Made by a program: the position numbers and the translations under genes
Source of the DNA: Pisolithus tinctorius
Taxonomy: Eukaryota; Basidiomycota; Agaricomycetes; Boletales; Pisolithaceae
Assembly: GCA_024663395.1 (NCBI GenBank)
Contig: JANFAH010000022.1
Coordinates: 1-64,000, forward strand
Reading direction: 5' to 3'
DNA length: 64,000 nt
In this document: in pieces, positions 33,501 to 45,121 of the stretch
Layout of the letters: the number at the start of each line of letters is the position of its first letter
Position numbering within the stretch: position 1 is the stretch's first letter
Notes under the pieces: generated by a model
Told to the model about the DNA's origin: nothing
The model's database searches: none
The model's input: the letters and a program-made list of their open reading frames with translations, nothing else

Positions 33501-35119
33501 CACATCCTGTTGCTCGTCCTACGGATGACATCTTGCAGCATGTCATCCAAAAATGGTCATTACATGAAAATCTGGAACAACTTCGCACCTTTACTTTGGT
33601 GATTGAGCACATGTTTCATGCGAATGTCGAACAAATGCTGCTTTTCATCACTGGAATAGGTGGCTCAGGTAAGACGCATGTAATTCGCGCGATTGTCAAT
33701 GCTTTTGCTCAATGTGGCTGGCGGCATGAGATCTTGTTGAGTGCACCTACTGGTAGCGCTGCATGTCTGATCGATGGCTACACCATTCATGCACTGACAT
33801 TGATGACTATTGGGACACAGGGCACGCACAACACCCATGATCGCCTGTCAAATGGGAAGGGACATCATAAAGTTGACGTGGATGAATTACAGGAAATCTG
33901 GTGTGGTGTTAGGTATCTGGTCCTTGACGAAGTCTCCATGGTTTCTGCTGAATTGTTGAGCAATATTGCCGATCGCCTATCATTGGCCAAGGAGGGTGAA
34001 CCTGCTGCAAAGGATGTGCCATTCGGTGGGATCAATATCATCTTTGCTGGAGACATGGGTCAGCTTCGCCCCGTGAATGGCTCCATGCTGTACTCACATG
34101 CGCTGGTGAGTAACCTCAGCAAACACACGTTTGAGACTGTCAGAGGCCAGGGGCGTCTGTTCGGGGCTTTCCTCTGGCGTTCTCTGAGCCACGTCATACA
34201 GTTGATCCAGAATGAGCGAGCTAAATTGGATCCACACTTTGTTGACTTGCTTAACTGGGTCAGGATAGGTGAGGCACGTACCACCTCTGACAATATTGAA
34301 ACAGACATCAGGGTGTTGGAGAGCAGGCAGCTAGCCCACCTGGAAAAGGTCAACCCTCAAGAGTTCTTTGGCTTTCGCGATGCTCCTATTGTCTTTGGTG
34401 AACGCCATTTGCGAGATCGTTGGAATGAGGAAAAGGCCAGATCCTTTGCACGTGATACTGGACAAGAGTTGTTGTTCTATTATGCAGAACACTTTTGTAA
34501 CAATGAGCGTGTGATGGGGATCGAGGATGACCACTTGGCATTCGTTCGCCCAAAAGACACCAAGGACTATCTGGGTAGGCTCCCTCTGCTGCCTGGCATG
34601 CCAGTGCTCATCACTGAAAATCTTGTGATTGCAGGAAGGGTGGTCAATGGTGCGCAAGGGACAGTGCATGAAATTGCGTATTCAGTGATTCATGGCAAGC
34701 GTGTCGCGCGCTGTGTGTACGTAACAGTTCCAGCATCTACCTTGCACCTCCCTGGAGAGGCTGAGCACATAGTGGTGATCTTCCCTCGCGCATGCACCAT
34801 TTCTTACACATCCAAGCATGCTGGAGTCTTCAGGGTCAGCCACCATCAGGTGCCCCTTGTACCTGGTTGGGCCTTCACTGATTATAAGGCCCAGGGTGCC
34901 ACGTTGGACAAGGTGATCGTTGATTTGGCCAGTGCGAGGAGTGTCCAACATGCATATGTTATGCTGTCTCGTGCACGGTCTCTCAGTAATCTTGCCATCT
35001 TCCGATCGTTCTCACCACAACGTGTGCTCGGACGGTTACAAGAAGACCTTTGTACAGAGTTCCAACGCCTCCATGCACTCGATGCCATCACATCTGCCAC
35101 TTTCTACAAATCCCATTAG
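30522..35119 (+). pseudogene. Helitron 1 Rep (HUH-Y2) and PIF1-like helicase, C-terminal part
   Basis: Continuation of the gene begun at 12531. Rep domain: FVTLNPHDLT, then the HUH-type metal site in GRGTLHCHMLLW (about 31510-31545) and the two-tyrosine motif in AKALTYYISDYITKNE (about 32070). Helicase domain: Walker A in ITGIGGSGKTH (33650-33680), Walker B in LVLDEVSMVSAE, GGINIIFAGDMGQLRPV, and near the end TDYKAQGATLDKVIVDL with VMLSRARSLSNL. Rolling-circle replication needs both domains. The one in-frame stop is TGA at 31577-31579, where CGA would fit. With the KDZ insertion and this stop the gene is dead, but the helicase is otherwise open for 1,178 codons. Confidence 0.85.
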
Positions 35120-35146
35120 TTCTCTTGGCTCAGCTTCCAGTGTCGT

Positions 35147-36420
35147 ATGTCATCTCCTGGTTACGCAGGAATACCCACACCCCTTCCTACAACACTCAAA
35201 AGCCCTCCCCCCTCTTTACCACTCCATCCATCCTCTTCTGTGGCATGCCACCCACCCCTGCACATGTCATTCTTGCCATCCTCGAACCATGTCCTTGCAG
35301 CCGACCTGTGGCCCAGCCACATCAGTCGCATTATAGAATCTCATGTCCACGTCACAGATCTCCTCGAGTGGCAGCATTTTCCGACCTCTTTGTCACAATT
35401 CATCCAATGGGGGGCAGTTTCACAAGACCACACTGTCGACAAGAAATCTCGCAGTTTCTTGCTGGTCTACAAAACAATTCTCTACAACGAGCCATCCTCT
35501 GCGGTTTACCCCATCTCCGTCCGTATTTATGGTTATCTCCAACACTTCTCATTGGGAGATGTCGGGAACTGGGAGGGGTTCGTTACATGCAACCCATCAC
35601 GTCGCCATTCCCTCCTAACCACCCTGTGACAGTGACAGCAGTAGGGCACAGTATGCTGTGCAAACCATCAACCTTACAGGCAATGATCTTGACATTGCAT
35701 GGAAAAATCAACTGGACCGCCTTAACCTCGCTGCAACATTTGCAAGCCGTGCCCTGAAAATCCCTCTTGCACAGACACAGTTCCGCCGTCAACTGTACAT
35801 GCAACACAAAGTCTTTGACAAGGTCTGTTGCCATGCCTGCAGTAGCCCATCACAAACCAACATATGTGCATCTCTTTCAGATCCCACCCCCCTCATTGCA
35901 GCAACTGTCCGCCAGCTCTACAGACCCCCTACAGGTGAATCCCCACATGCGGGATGGGCCCCACATGCCCACGGGTCCTTGGAAATGGAATGGGCCCATA
36001 GAGATCCTGGATCTGCAGAAAGATGGCACCATCATCCCCATTCACGAAATATTGCTCACATCAGGTGATCTTGTCGAAGTAGATGCAGAATTTGATCTGG
36101 TCATAGGGCGCGGACGCACCGGTTCCAAGCACCTCCAGGTGTTCCTATCTTGCAAACAGGTGCTCCGTCTACAACCTGCCTCTGACAATGAATCACCAAT
36201 GGCACACTCGACGAATGTAAGCATATCAACGATATTGGCTTGTAACCAGCTCATTGGATGGCAGACTGGATCACCTACACCGGTAAAGCGCGTCCGTGCT
36301 TTCAAGGCCACGACGGATGACCCCCTCCCACCAACCTCGCCCCCCAGCAGCACAAACCCCAAGAAATCCCTCAAGCACAATAACCACCATGCCACTGTGC
36401 AGGCCCCGAAGCCGCATTAA
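35147..36420 (+). pseudogene. Helitron-associated accessory gene (uncharacterised, frame breaks)
   Basis: It starts 28 bp after the helicase stop. Three reading blocks follow one another in different frames: LLEWQHFPTSLSQFIQWGAV to LQHFSLGDVGNWEGFVTCNPS (to about 35620), NLTGNDLDIAWKNQLDRL to FRRQLYMQHKVFDKVCCHAC (35660-35930), and GPWKWNGPIEILDLQKDGTI to VEVDAEFDLVIGRG with a basic, proline-rich tail (35970-36420). The blocks read as one protein of about 400 residues, with breaks near 35620 and 35935 that may be introns or frameshifts. Both palindrome arms share the breaks, so they predate the duplication. I do not know the function. I have the impression that such genes accompany agaricomycete Helitrons. 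Confidence 0.5.
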
Positions 36421-36732
36421 CCATGTCTTGCCACATTTGACATGATGCCTTATAGAACTCCTTTTCTCTGTGACTGCACATCTCTTAGCTACCTCATCCT
36501 GATCACTACCACAATAGACTTTGAGCCTCAGCCCCAGTGTGTAGTCGCAATGTCTTATTCATCGATCGAAACTAAATTTGCCATCCGCACCGGAGTATTT
36601 TGCCACCTCCCGCATATTTCATCTGAAAATCCAGTGATCCGTGCATCCGCACTCCTAATCAAATGTACCATTCCACAATCTCATTAAAGCGCACCCTTCG
36701 ACGTCGTTTGTGAGCCCTGTGAGAATCAGACA

Positions 36733-36957
36733 ATGCCACCCAAACGCGGTGCATCCACTGCCAGGGAGCCAGTAGCCACAAAGCGTCAGCGTGCATTGGC
36801 CCCAGCCAACCTGGCACCTCTACTATCTGAAGCGCCTGCCGTGACAGAGGCACAACCACCTCAAACCCCTGGCGAACAACCCCATGTGTCCCCTGCATCT
36901 GTGGGAATGCTCTCCAATAGCGATAATGGCGAATGTGAACATGGGTCTGCATGACAT
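36733..36957 (+). CDS. Small ORF with nuclear-signal-like N-terminus
   Basis: MPPKRGASTAREPVATKRQR, then a proline/alanine-rich stretch, 73 residues in total. The identical ORF occurs at 38470-38691 on the opposite arm. It may be an exon of the accessory gene or spurious. Confidence 0.3.
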
Positions 36958-37038
36958 TTGTATTGGGTGGGAATAGAGAGTGATCAACATGACCCGGGTA
37001 TGCGCTCTGCGACGGCGTACAAATACGAGGCGGGGACC

Positions 37039-38384
37039 CGCGTGCCCACCAACACCCATCCCCCACCTAACCCCCCATCAAACAGCATTGTGCCCACAGC
37101 CCTTACCAACCTTATCGACGAGGAGAGCGTCAGGAGCTACCCACCTCAACTGCTTAGGTGAGCACATCCACCATCGCTGTTCCATGTCATAACCTCTGTT
37201 TCCAAGCCGCCTACGAAAACTGTCCACATTCACTAATGCGCAGGCCAATACGTACGCTCTCGGGCTCCTACCAACCACACTTGCATGGGGAAAGCCTGAC
37301 CCCTACAAAGACCGCAGTAAACAGCTTTGCGATCCTCTCACTAACCAACCTGTCACTGTCTGGGTTCCAGGTCACGTCACCAATGTTTGGTTCATGAAAA
37401 ATGGGATTCCAGACCACCAATGCTCCACCACCATCCTTCCACTATCCAGGGCTGTCGGTCGATATGCTGCAGAATTGATGTCCCATTTGTGCACTCCAAC
37501 CCAGCATATGTTTTCTAACGCTAGATTCAAGCTCACCTCCTAACTCCTTTTCGTCAGCTATCACAGACATTGAGTCCTCATTGATTCGTGCCACGCGATG
37601 GCAGACACCCAAGCAAGGGGGGGAGGTATGCAGTTCCTAAGTGCCTCCATCGCCAATCTGACGCGACACATAGCCCTCACTTTTCAACTCCACGTTTGAT
37701 GCCCGGGAACTTCTACAGGCCAAAAGTGCAATGGAAAAATATGACCCAACCGATCTCAGCAAACGAGACCTGCTCTTACTGGAGTGTCGCATCATCTGCT
37801 ATTGACAGAAAGACAACAATGGTCGCTGGACCTTATTCTGCGCACAGTTTGAGCTTCAGGCAATCCACCTGCTGCACAAGGCCTCCAACCCCTCAGATGC
37901 TGGGAATTCCGATCATGCAGCAGAAATCAGCGGCCTCGCTATCTAAAACAGGAATCTCAAGTCGAAGCGAATGCACATCTGACACTTACACTCTTTTTCA
38001 TCCCCACCTCCAAACCACCATACAGTCTGCGTTCTTTACATTACCAGTCATACGCCCTTGAGATACAACGAAGCCCTTCTTAGAAACAACTTTTGCTACC
38101 CCATGTTATCATCCTCCTCGTGTGTAGATTGCGATAGATGCAAAATTTGCAGTGCATTTGCCACGTTGCATAGCGATCGACGCGAACTTTCATCTGCTTC
38201 ATAAGCCTCTCATGAGCTACAACCACCCATAAAGAAAGAACATCCCCAACGCGGATCCTCTGAGCTCCCGCTCACCAGCCGTTAACAATGCCCTGGCATG
38301 TCTCGACCCTCTCAATTTACCGCCATGTCCAGCTCATCTCCTTACACTGTCCTTGGCTGGTTCCTCACTCATGGGGGTAACACA
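37039..38384. other. Spacer between the two Helitron arms
   Basis: 1,346 bp without a full gene. On the plus strand at about 37215-37540 a decayed reading runs ANTYALGLLPTTLAWGKPDP to VWVPGHVTNVWFMKNGIPD and looks protein-derived, but I do not recognise it. The sequence has no inverted symmetry beyond the arms. Confidence 0.45.
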
Positions 38385-41300
38385 GGTCCCCGCCTCGTAT
38401 TTGTACGCCGTCGCAGAGCGCATACCCGGGTCATGTTTGATCACTCTCTATTCCCACCCAATACAAATGTCATGCAGACCCATGTTCACATTCGCCATTA
38501 TCGCTATTGGAGAGCATTCCCACAGATGCAGGGGACACATGGGGTTGTTCGCCAGGGGTTTGAGGTGGTTGTGCCTCTGTCACGGCAGGCGCTTCAGATA
38601 GTAGAGGTGCCAGGTTGGCTGGGGCCAATGCACGCTGACGCTTTGTGGCTACTGGCTCCCTGGCAGTGGATGCACCGCGTTTGGGTGGCATTGTCTGATT
38701 CTCACAGGGCTCACAAACGACGTCGAAGGGTGCGCTTTAATGAGATTGTGGAATGGTACATTTGATTAGGAGTGCGGATGCACGGATCACTGGATTTTCA
38801 GATGAAATATGCGGGAGGTGGCAAAATACTCCGGTGCGGATGGCAAATTTAGTTTCGATCGATGAATAAGACATTGCGACTACACACTGGGGCTGAGGCT
38901 CAAAGTCTATTGTGGTAGTGATCAGGATGAGGTAGCTAAGAGATGTGCAGTCACAGAGAAAAGGAGTTCTATAAGGCATCATGTCAAATGTGGCAAGACA
39001 TGGTTAATGCGGCTTCGGGGCCTGCACAGTGGCATGGTGGTTATTGTGCTTGAGGGATTTCTTGGGGTTTGTGCTGCTGGGGGGCGAGGTTGGTGGGAGG
39101 GGGTCATCCGTCGTGGCCTTGAAAGCACGGACGCGCTTTACCGGTGTAGGTGATCCAGTCTGCCATCCAATGAGCTGGTTACAAGCCAATATCGTTGATA
39201 TGCTTACATTCGTCGAGTGTGCCATTGGTGATTCATTGTCAGAGGCAGGTTGTAGACGGAGCACCTGTTTGCAAGATAGGAACACCTGGAGGTGCTTGGA
39301 ACCGGTGCGTCCGCGCCCTATGACCAGATCAAATTCTGCATCTACTTCGACAAGATCACCTGATGTGAGCAATATTTCGTGAATGGGGATGATGGTGCCA
39401 TCTTTCTGCAGATCCAGGATCTCTATGGGCCCATTCCATTTCCAAGGACCCGTGGGCATGTGGGGCCCATCCCGCATGTGGGGATTCACCTGTAGGGGGT
39501 CTGTAGAGCTGGCGGACAGTTGCTGCAATGAGGGGGGTGGGATCTGAAAGAGATGCACATATGTTGGTTTGTGATGGGCTACTGCAGGCATGGCAACAGA
39601 CCTTGTCAAAGACTTTGTGTTGCATGTACAGTTGACGGCGGAACTGTGTCTGTGCAAGAGGGATTTTCAGGGCACGGCTTGCAAATGTTGCAGCGAGGTT
39701 AAGGCGGTCCAGTTGATTTTTCCATGCAATGTCAAGATCATTGCCTGTAAGGTTGATGGTTTGCACAGCATACTGTGCCCTACTGCTGTCACTGTCACAG
39801 GGTGGTTAGGAGGGAATGGCGACGTGATGGGTTGCATGTAACGAACCCCTCCCAGTTCCCGACATCTCCCAATGAGAAGTGTTGGAGATAACCATAAATA
39901 CGGACGGAGATGGGGTAAACCGCAGAGGATGGCTCGTTGTAGAGAATTGTTTTGTAGACCAGCAAGAAACTGCGAGATTTCTTGTCGACAGTGTGGTCTT
40001 GTGAAACTGCCCCCCATTGGATGAATTGTGACAAAGAGGTCGGAAAATGCTGCCACTCGAGGAGATCTGTGACGTGGACATGAGATTCTATAATGCGACT
40101 GATGTGGCTGGGCCACAGGTCGGCTGCAAGGACATGGTTCGAGGATGGCAAGAATGACATGTGCAGGGGTGGGTGGCATGCCACAGAAGAGGATGGATGG
40201 AGTGGTAAAGAGGGGGGAGGGCTTTTGAGTGTTGTAGGAAGGGGTGCTGGGTATTCCTGCGTAACCAGGAGATGACATACGACACTGGAAGCTGAGCCAA
40301 GAGAACTAATGGGATTTGTAGAAAGTGGCAGATGTGATGGCATCGAGTGCATGGAGGCGTTGGAACTCTGTACAAAGGTCTTCTTGTAACCGTCCGAGCA
40401 CACGTTGTGGTGAGAACGATCGGAAGATGGCAAGATTACTGAGAGACCGTGCACGAGACAGCATAACATATGCATGTTGGACACTCCTCGCACTGGCCAA
40501 ATCAACGATCACCTTGTCCAACGTGGCACCCTGGGCCTTATAATCAGTGAAGGCCCAACCAGGTACAAGGGGCACCTGATGGTGGCTGACCCTGAAGACT
40601 CCAGCATGCTTGGATGTGTAAGAAATGGTGCATGCGCGAGGGAAGATCACCACTATGTGCTCAGCCTCTCCAGGGAGGTGCAAGGTAGATGCTGGAACTG
40701 TTACGTACACACAGCGCGCGACACGCTTGCCATGAATCACTGAATACGCAATTTCATGCACTGTCCCTTGCGCACCATTGACCACCCTTCCTGCAATCGC
40801 AAGATTTTCAGTGATGAGCACTGGCATGCCAGGCAGCAGAGGGAGCCTACCCAGATAGTCCTTGGTGTCTTTTGGGCGAACGAATGCCAAGTGGTCATCC
40901 TCGATCCCCATCACACGCTCATTGTTACAAAAGTGTTCTGCATAATAGAACAACAACTCTTGTCCAGTATCACGTGCAAAGGATCTGGCCTTTTCCTCAT
41001 TCCAACGATCTCGCAAATGGCGTTCACCAAAGACAATAGGAGCATCGCGAAAGCCAAAGAACTCTTGAGGGTTGACCTTTTCCAGGTGGGCTAGCTGCCT
41101 GCTCTCCAACACCCTGATGTCTGTTTCAATATTGTCAGAGGTGGTACGTGCCTCACCTATCCTGACCCAGTTAAGCAAGTCAACAAAGTGTGGATCCAAT
41201 TTAGCTCGCTCATTCTGGATCAACTGTATGACGTGGCTCAGAGAACGCCAGAGGAAAGCCCCGAACAGACGCCCCTGGCCTCTGACAGTCTCAAACGTGT

Positions 41301-43451
41301 GTTTGCTGAGGTTACTCACCAGCGCATGTGAGTACAGCATGGAGCCATTCACGGGGCGAAGCTGACCCATGTCTCCAGCAAAGATGATATTGATCCCACC
41401 GAATGGCACAGTCCTTTGCAGCAGGTTCACCCTCCTTGGCCAATGATAGGCGATCGGCAATATTGCTCAACAATTCAGCAGAAACCATGGAGACTTCGTC
41501 AAGGACCAGATACCTAACACCACACCAGATTTCCTGTAATTCATCCACGTCAACTTTATGATGTCCCTTCCCATTTGACAGGCGATCATGGGTGTTGTGC
41601 GTGCCCTGTGTCCCAATAGTCATCAATGTCAGTGCATGAATGGTGTAGCCATCGATCAGACATGCAGCGCTACCAGTAGGTGCACTCAACAAGATCTCAT
41701 GCCGCCAGCCACATTGAGCAAAAGCATTGACAATCGCGCGAATTACATGCGTCTTACCTGAGCCACCTATTCCAGTGATGAAAAGCAGCATTTGTTCGAC
41801 ATTCGCATGAAACATGTGCTCAATCACCAAAGTAAAGGTGCGAAGTTGTTCCAGATTTTCATGTAATGACCATTTTTGGATGACATGCTGCAAGATGTCA
41901 TCCGTAGGACGAGCAACAGGATGTGCCACGTCATCGTGGCCCGTTTGTGAAACAACCTTAATAGAGACTGATGGTTGCAGGGAAGTGCCTGATGTGCGAC
42001 GACGCTTAGAGGGTGAGCCGTCGCATGCCTCCGTGCCATTATCGGAATCACAGTCTGCTACAAAAACAGGTCGTTTCCGCTTACGCTGTGAGGCCATAAA
42101 GTTCCTATGCATGCCCAGCTGTTCTTCAAGTTCCTGGGTGACCTCGACTAACCGAAGGCCAGGGTTGGTGATCACAGGCAAGCAGAGTTCAACCCCCACC
42201 AATGCACGAGTCATTCGAATGACATTCATCTCATCCTCTGGAATCGCAAGCAGTGGCTGACGATCAGTGTTCACAGGATCAGACAACCAGATGTCCTCAT
42301 CAACCTGTCCCTGCAGGTCCGAGTCATGTATCAAGGCATCTTTCAACTCGTCAATGTCCCGATCAAAACAGGATGGTGGTACAAATGTTGCGCCAGCATG
42401 AGGAGGCACAGCGCCTGTAGCACCTGCACCCCGAACGGTATCCCGCGCATCCTTGCATTCCATCTCAATCAAGAAGTTGGAGATTACACGAGCCAGATGA
42501 GGCGGAAAATCATACAAATCAAAGGACTCAGTCCAACAAGTCCTCGGAGCAAGCAGGTCAGATGGCTTACGCCATGGACGGAATAGTAACAACATTGCAC
42601 ATGAAAACTCTTCCAGCCGGTGATCAGATTTGTGCGGCAATGGAATGGCATCTCCAAGAATAACAGGAACAACGAACGTGTTACGCATGCACACCTCATG
42701 AGATGAAAACTGAGGATGCAGTTCATCAGCAAAGGAGGCCTGCAATCTACGAGAGTAAGCAGGGCGTTCACATTCAGGTATGTTTCTGTTGGTCGCACTG
42801 GCGCAATCACTAGATGATGGCAACTTTGTAGTTGATGAACCTTTCCTGACTTTCTCGGTCTGCTCTATAAATTCCCAAAGGCACATGTGGTTGAATGGCG
42901 CAATCGCCGGACGCATTATATAGTCCACAGTATCGCTTGCCATGTAAGCTGTACCGTTGCCAGTGTACGCCATGCATGTCTGCCCGAAATCATTGTCAAG
43001 ACAATCCAAACCTCTGTCTGACGTGCAATTGCACAAACCATCCACATGGTCTTCATGCTCCCGGGCTATATTGATAAACTCATAAAAACGCACGGTACGA
43101 AACTGATGATTGCAATAATGGTCACCACTGCCAACAAGATAGCTCATAACCTGTTGATGTGAGATCTCCCACCTGCCCATCATGGCATTCACTGTCTTTG
43201 TCAGCAAATTTCTCTTGTGCATGGCCGGGGATGCATTGATGTTGCCACTGAAGTGTAGGGAATGGCTGTCGATAGCAGCACGGATTGCCTGCAAGCCCAC
43301 ATGCACTTGAAGCTCATTCTTGGTGATGTAGTCGCTGATGTAGTACGTCAGTGCTTTGGCAGCGGTACCTGACCCAATATGCTTAATATCCATATTGCAT
43401 TGCAGCAGAAACAAGACAACGTCATTGTAATTATTGATGCGAGGGTGCAGA
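38385..43451 (-). mobile_element. Helitron 1 second copy, inverted and 5'-truncated
   Basis: A minus-strand copy of 31975-37038. It includes the accessory ORFs (39004-39657, 39806-40278), the helicase (40306-41460 and 41312-43414) and the two-tyrosine region, but lacks the HUH motif and everything upstream. The helicase frame is broken by one extra base near 41412 (GACTGTGCC against GATGTGCC). At 43451 homology stops abruptly inside coding sequence. A copy-end or recombination junction is likelier than a Helitron 5' end here. Confidence 0.85.
40306..43414 (-). pseudogene. Helitron helicase, truncated copy with frameshift
   Basis: It contains the same helicase motifs as the left arm (GIGGSGKT, LDEVSMV, GDMGQLRPV, DYKAQGATLDK). 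The frame changes near 41412. Missense differences from the left arm cluster upstream of the helicase (for example NINASPAMHKRN here against NVNASLAMRERN). Confidence 0.85.
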
Positions 43452-44073
43452 CAAGCGCCCGGAGGGCTGTTGGTATGTATGTATGTATGTAAAGCTACTT
43501 GTACAATACATGCTAAAATCTCTGCTTTGGGTCTAGCTTACTGCAGTCAGCAGTCATGTCTTTCTTTTTCTTTTTTATATATCGAACTCCACGCCAATCA
43601 ACGACCTAAACTCTAACAATTCTCCATGCCAGACATGAGTGTTGCGGTAGCAATTCAGTCCGTGATGATGTGCTGAAGATGGTATCGATATGTGTGTGGT
43701 GGTCTTGATGCTCCCACGCCAGCTTCTTGTATGTTCTTCGTAATGGCCATTTTGGTTGACTTCAGGAATTCAGCATGTATGAAACGAGAACACAAACCCC
43801 ACAAAACTGGACGATCTAGTTACTCGGGAAGTGCCGCCTGCGTTGGCGCTAACCTTGCTTGCTATTGGCACGCAAGCATCTCAATCGTGACAGATAAATC
43901 TCACAGGACCTTTCATAGCATGTAGTCTACAGTGCTCTTTCTATGAATAGCGTCCATCGTCTGTAGTGTGAACACAGTCTTCTAGTCCGACTAGTACTAA
44001 CAGCATTGTAAGTACTCTACGTCAAAGTCTTTTGCTAGACGGGTTATTGCTTGATAACATTGGTCTACACTGC
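43452..44073. other. Intergenic, includes a (GTAT)n microsatellite
   Basis: GGTATGTATGTATGTATGTA lies at about 43473-43492, just outside the palindrome arm. The rest is the 3' flank of the minus-strand gene broken by the Gypsy element. Nothing else recognised. Confidence 0.5.
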
Positions 44074-44723
44074 TCAACCACAGCGACTCTTCTTGGTAGT
44101 GGATTCGGAGGCGACCACAGGCGCTGGCGCCAACCGTTTATTTGCAGGCATGGAGAAAGCATGAGGAGGGACGAGAACGTGCATGAAGATGATGTTGGCT
44201 GCATAGACGTCCTGCTTGTTCCTTGCAATTCCCCAGTGAGAGAATGTGAAGTGGAGTTCGACTATGGCACCTTGCAGACAGCAGCGATAAGCGTAGGGAC
44301 TCACCCAGTGGCCAGAAACGTCCATGGCCGCCATGGGTACCAAGCGATGAGTTGTCTTTAATGCAAGAAGCTCCGCACAATTCTTTTCTTTAGTGAGAGG
44401 CCAATTCTCAAAGGTGAAGAGCCTATCAACTTTGGAATATGTCAGCGTTCTCTTCATGGGCCTATGTTGAACCATCTTACCATCACCAGTTGACCCTTCG
44501 ATGTGTTCGTCCGTAGTCTGCGTACCCTCGAGCAGCTAACGACAGGCATTGGTGAGGATGGTGACTTGCCTGTCGCAGGCATGGATGAACGTACCTCTAG
44601 AAAGGTGTGATGTACTTTGAAGCGCAGATTGCCAAAGCTGTCTGCTGAGAAGAAACTTTTCCTGGGGCTGTATCCAGGCGTGACACAACGATCTTGCAAA
44701 AGACGGAGATTAGAGACGATGGA

Positions 44724-45108
44724 TGTGACGAGACCTAAACAACAGGGTTTGTTGTAGGCTCGCACCAAGAACCAACAGAGAAGAGAAAGGAAAAGATGAG
44801 GAGACGGCTTTAGAAGCAGGCGACTTTAGGACTCGAAGACCCAAATGAACTAGCTTAGAGCTAGTTGGGTGATTGAACGGCAGTACTTATACTATGGTAC
44901 ATGAGGCTACGGTGAGGCATACACGAGGATCGTGACATCATAGTGATGTCATAATGATATCATAGTGGAGCGGAACGTACTAGAAGGGAGGAGCAAGGCG
45001 AAGGTGAGGCGAGGCCTAGACCGGAGTCCGGACCGAGTCCAAGAGATAAGATAAGACGGAGAGATTAGATAAGATGAAAAGAAAGGAAAAAGAGTACGTA
45101 TCGTAACA
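44724..45108 (-). repeat. Gypsy 3' LTR (element orientation)
   Basis: 385 bp, TG...CA ends. It keeps CG at the three sites where the other LTR has TG (CTACGG, ACACGAGG, GACCGG). Confidence 0.93.
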
Positions 45109-45121
45109 CTATCCCCTCCTT
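45109..45121 (-). other. Polypurine tract of the Gypsy element
   Basis: On the minus strand AAGGAGGGGATAG lies directly against the 3' LTR, the expected place for the plus-strand primer. Confidence 0.75.

Larger units (their letters stand above)
30522..37038 (+). mobile_element. Helitron 1, 3' part
   Basis: It carries the Rep nuclease, the PIF1-type helicase and downstream accessory ORFs. From 31975 to 37038 it is repeated in inverted orientation at 38385-43451. The 3' end (CTRR with a hairpin) is not evident at the 37038 boundary, so that boundary marks where the two inverted copies stop matching rather than a proven terminus. Confidence 0.7.
31975..37038 (+). repeat. Left arm of 5 kb Helitron palindrome
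   Basis: Nearly identical, in inverted orientation, to 38385-43451: paired coordinates sum to 75423-75426 along the whole arm, so only three or so single-base indels separate them. Substitutions are few and include CpG transitions (for example TGTCCT here against CGTCCG in the other arm near 32510). Confidence 0.9.

Noticed and set aside
36042..36395. Minus-strand ORF (117 codons) in the Helitron arm
   Set aside because: It is the antisense shadow of the accessory ORF; it is mirrored in the other arm only because the arms are identical.
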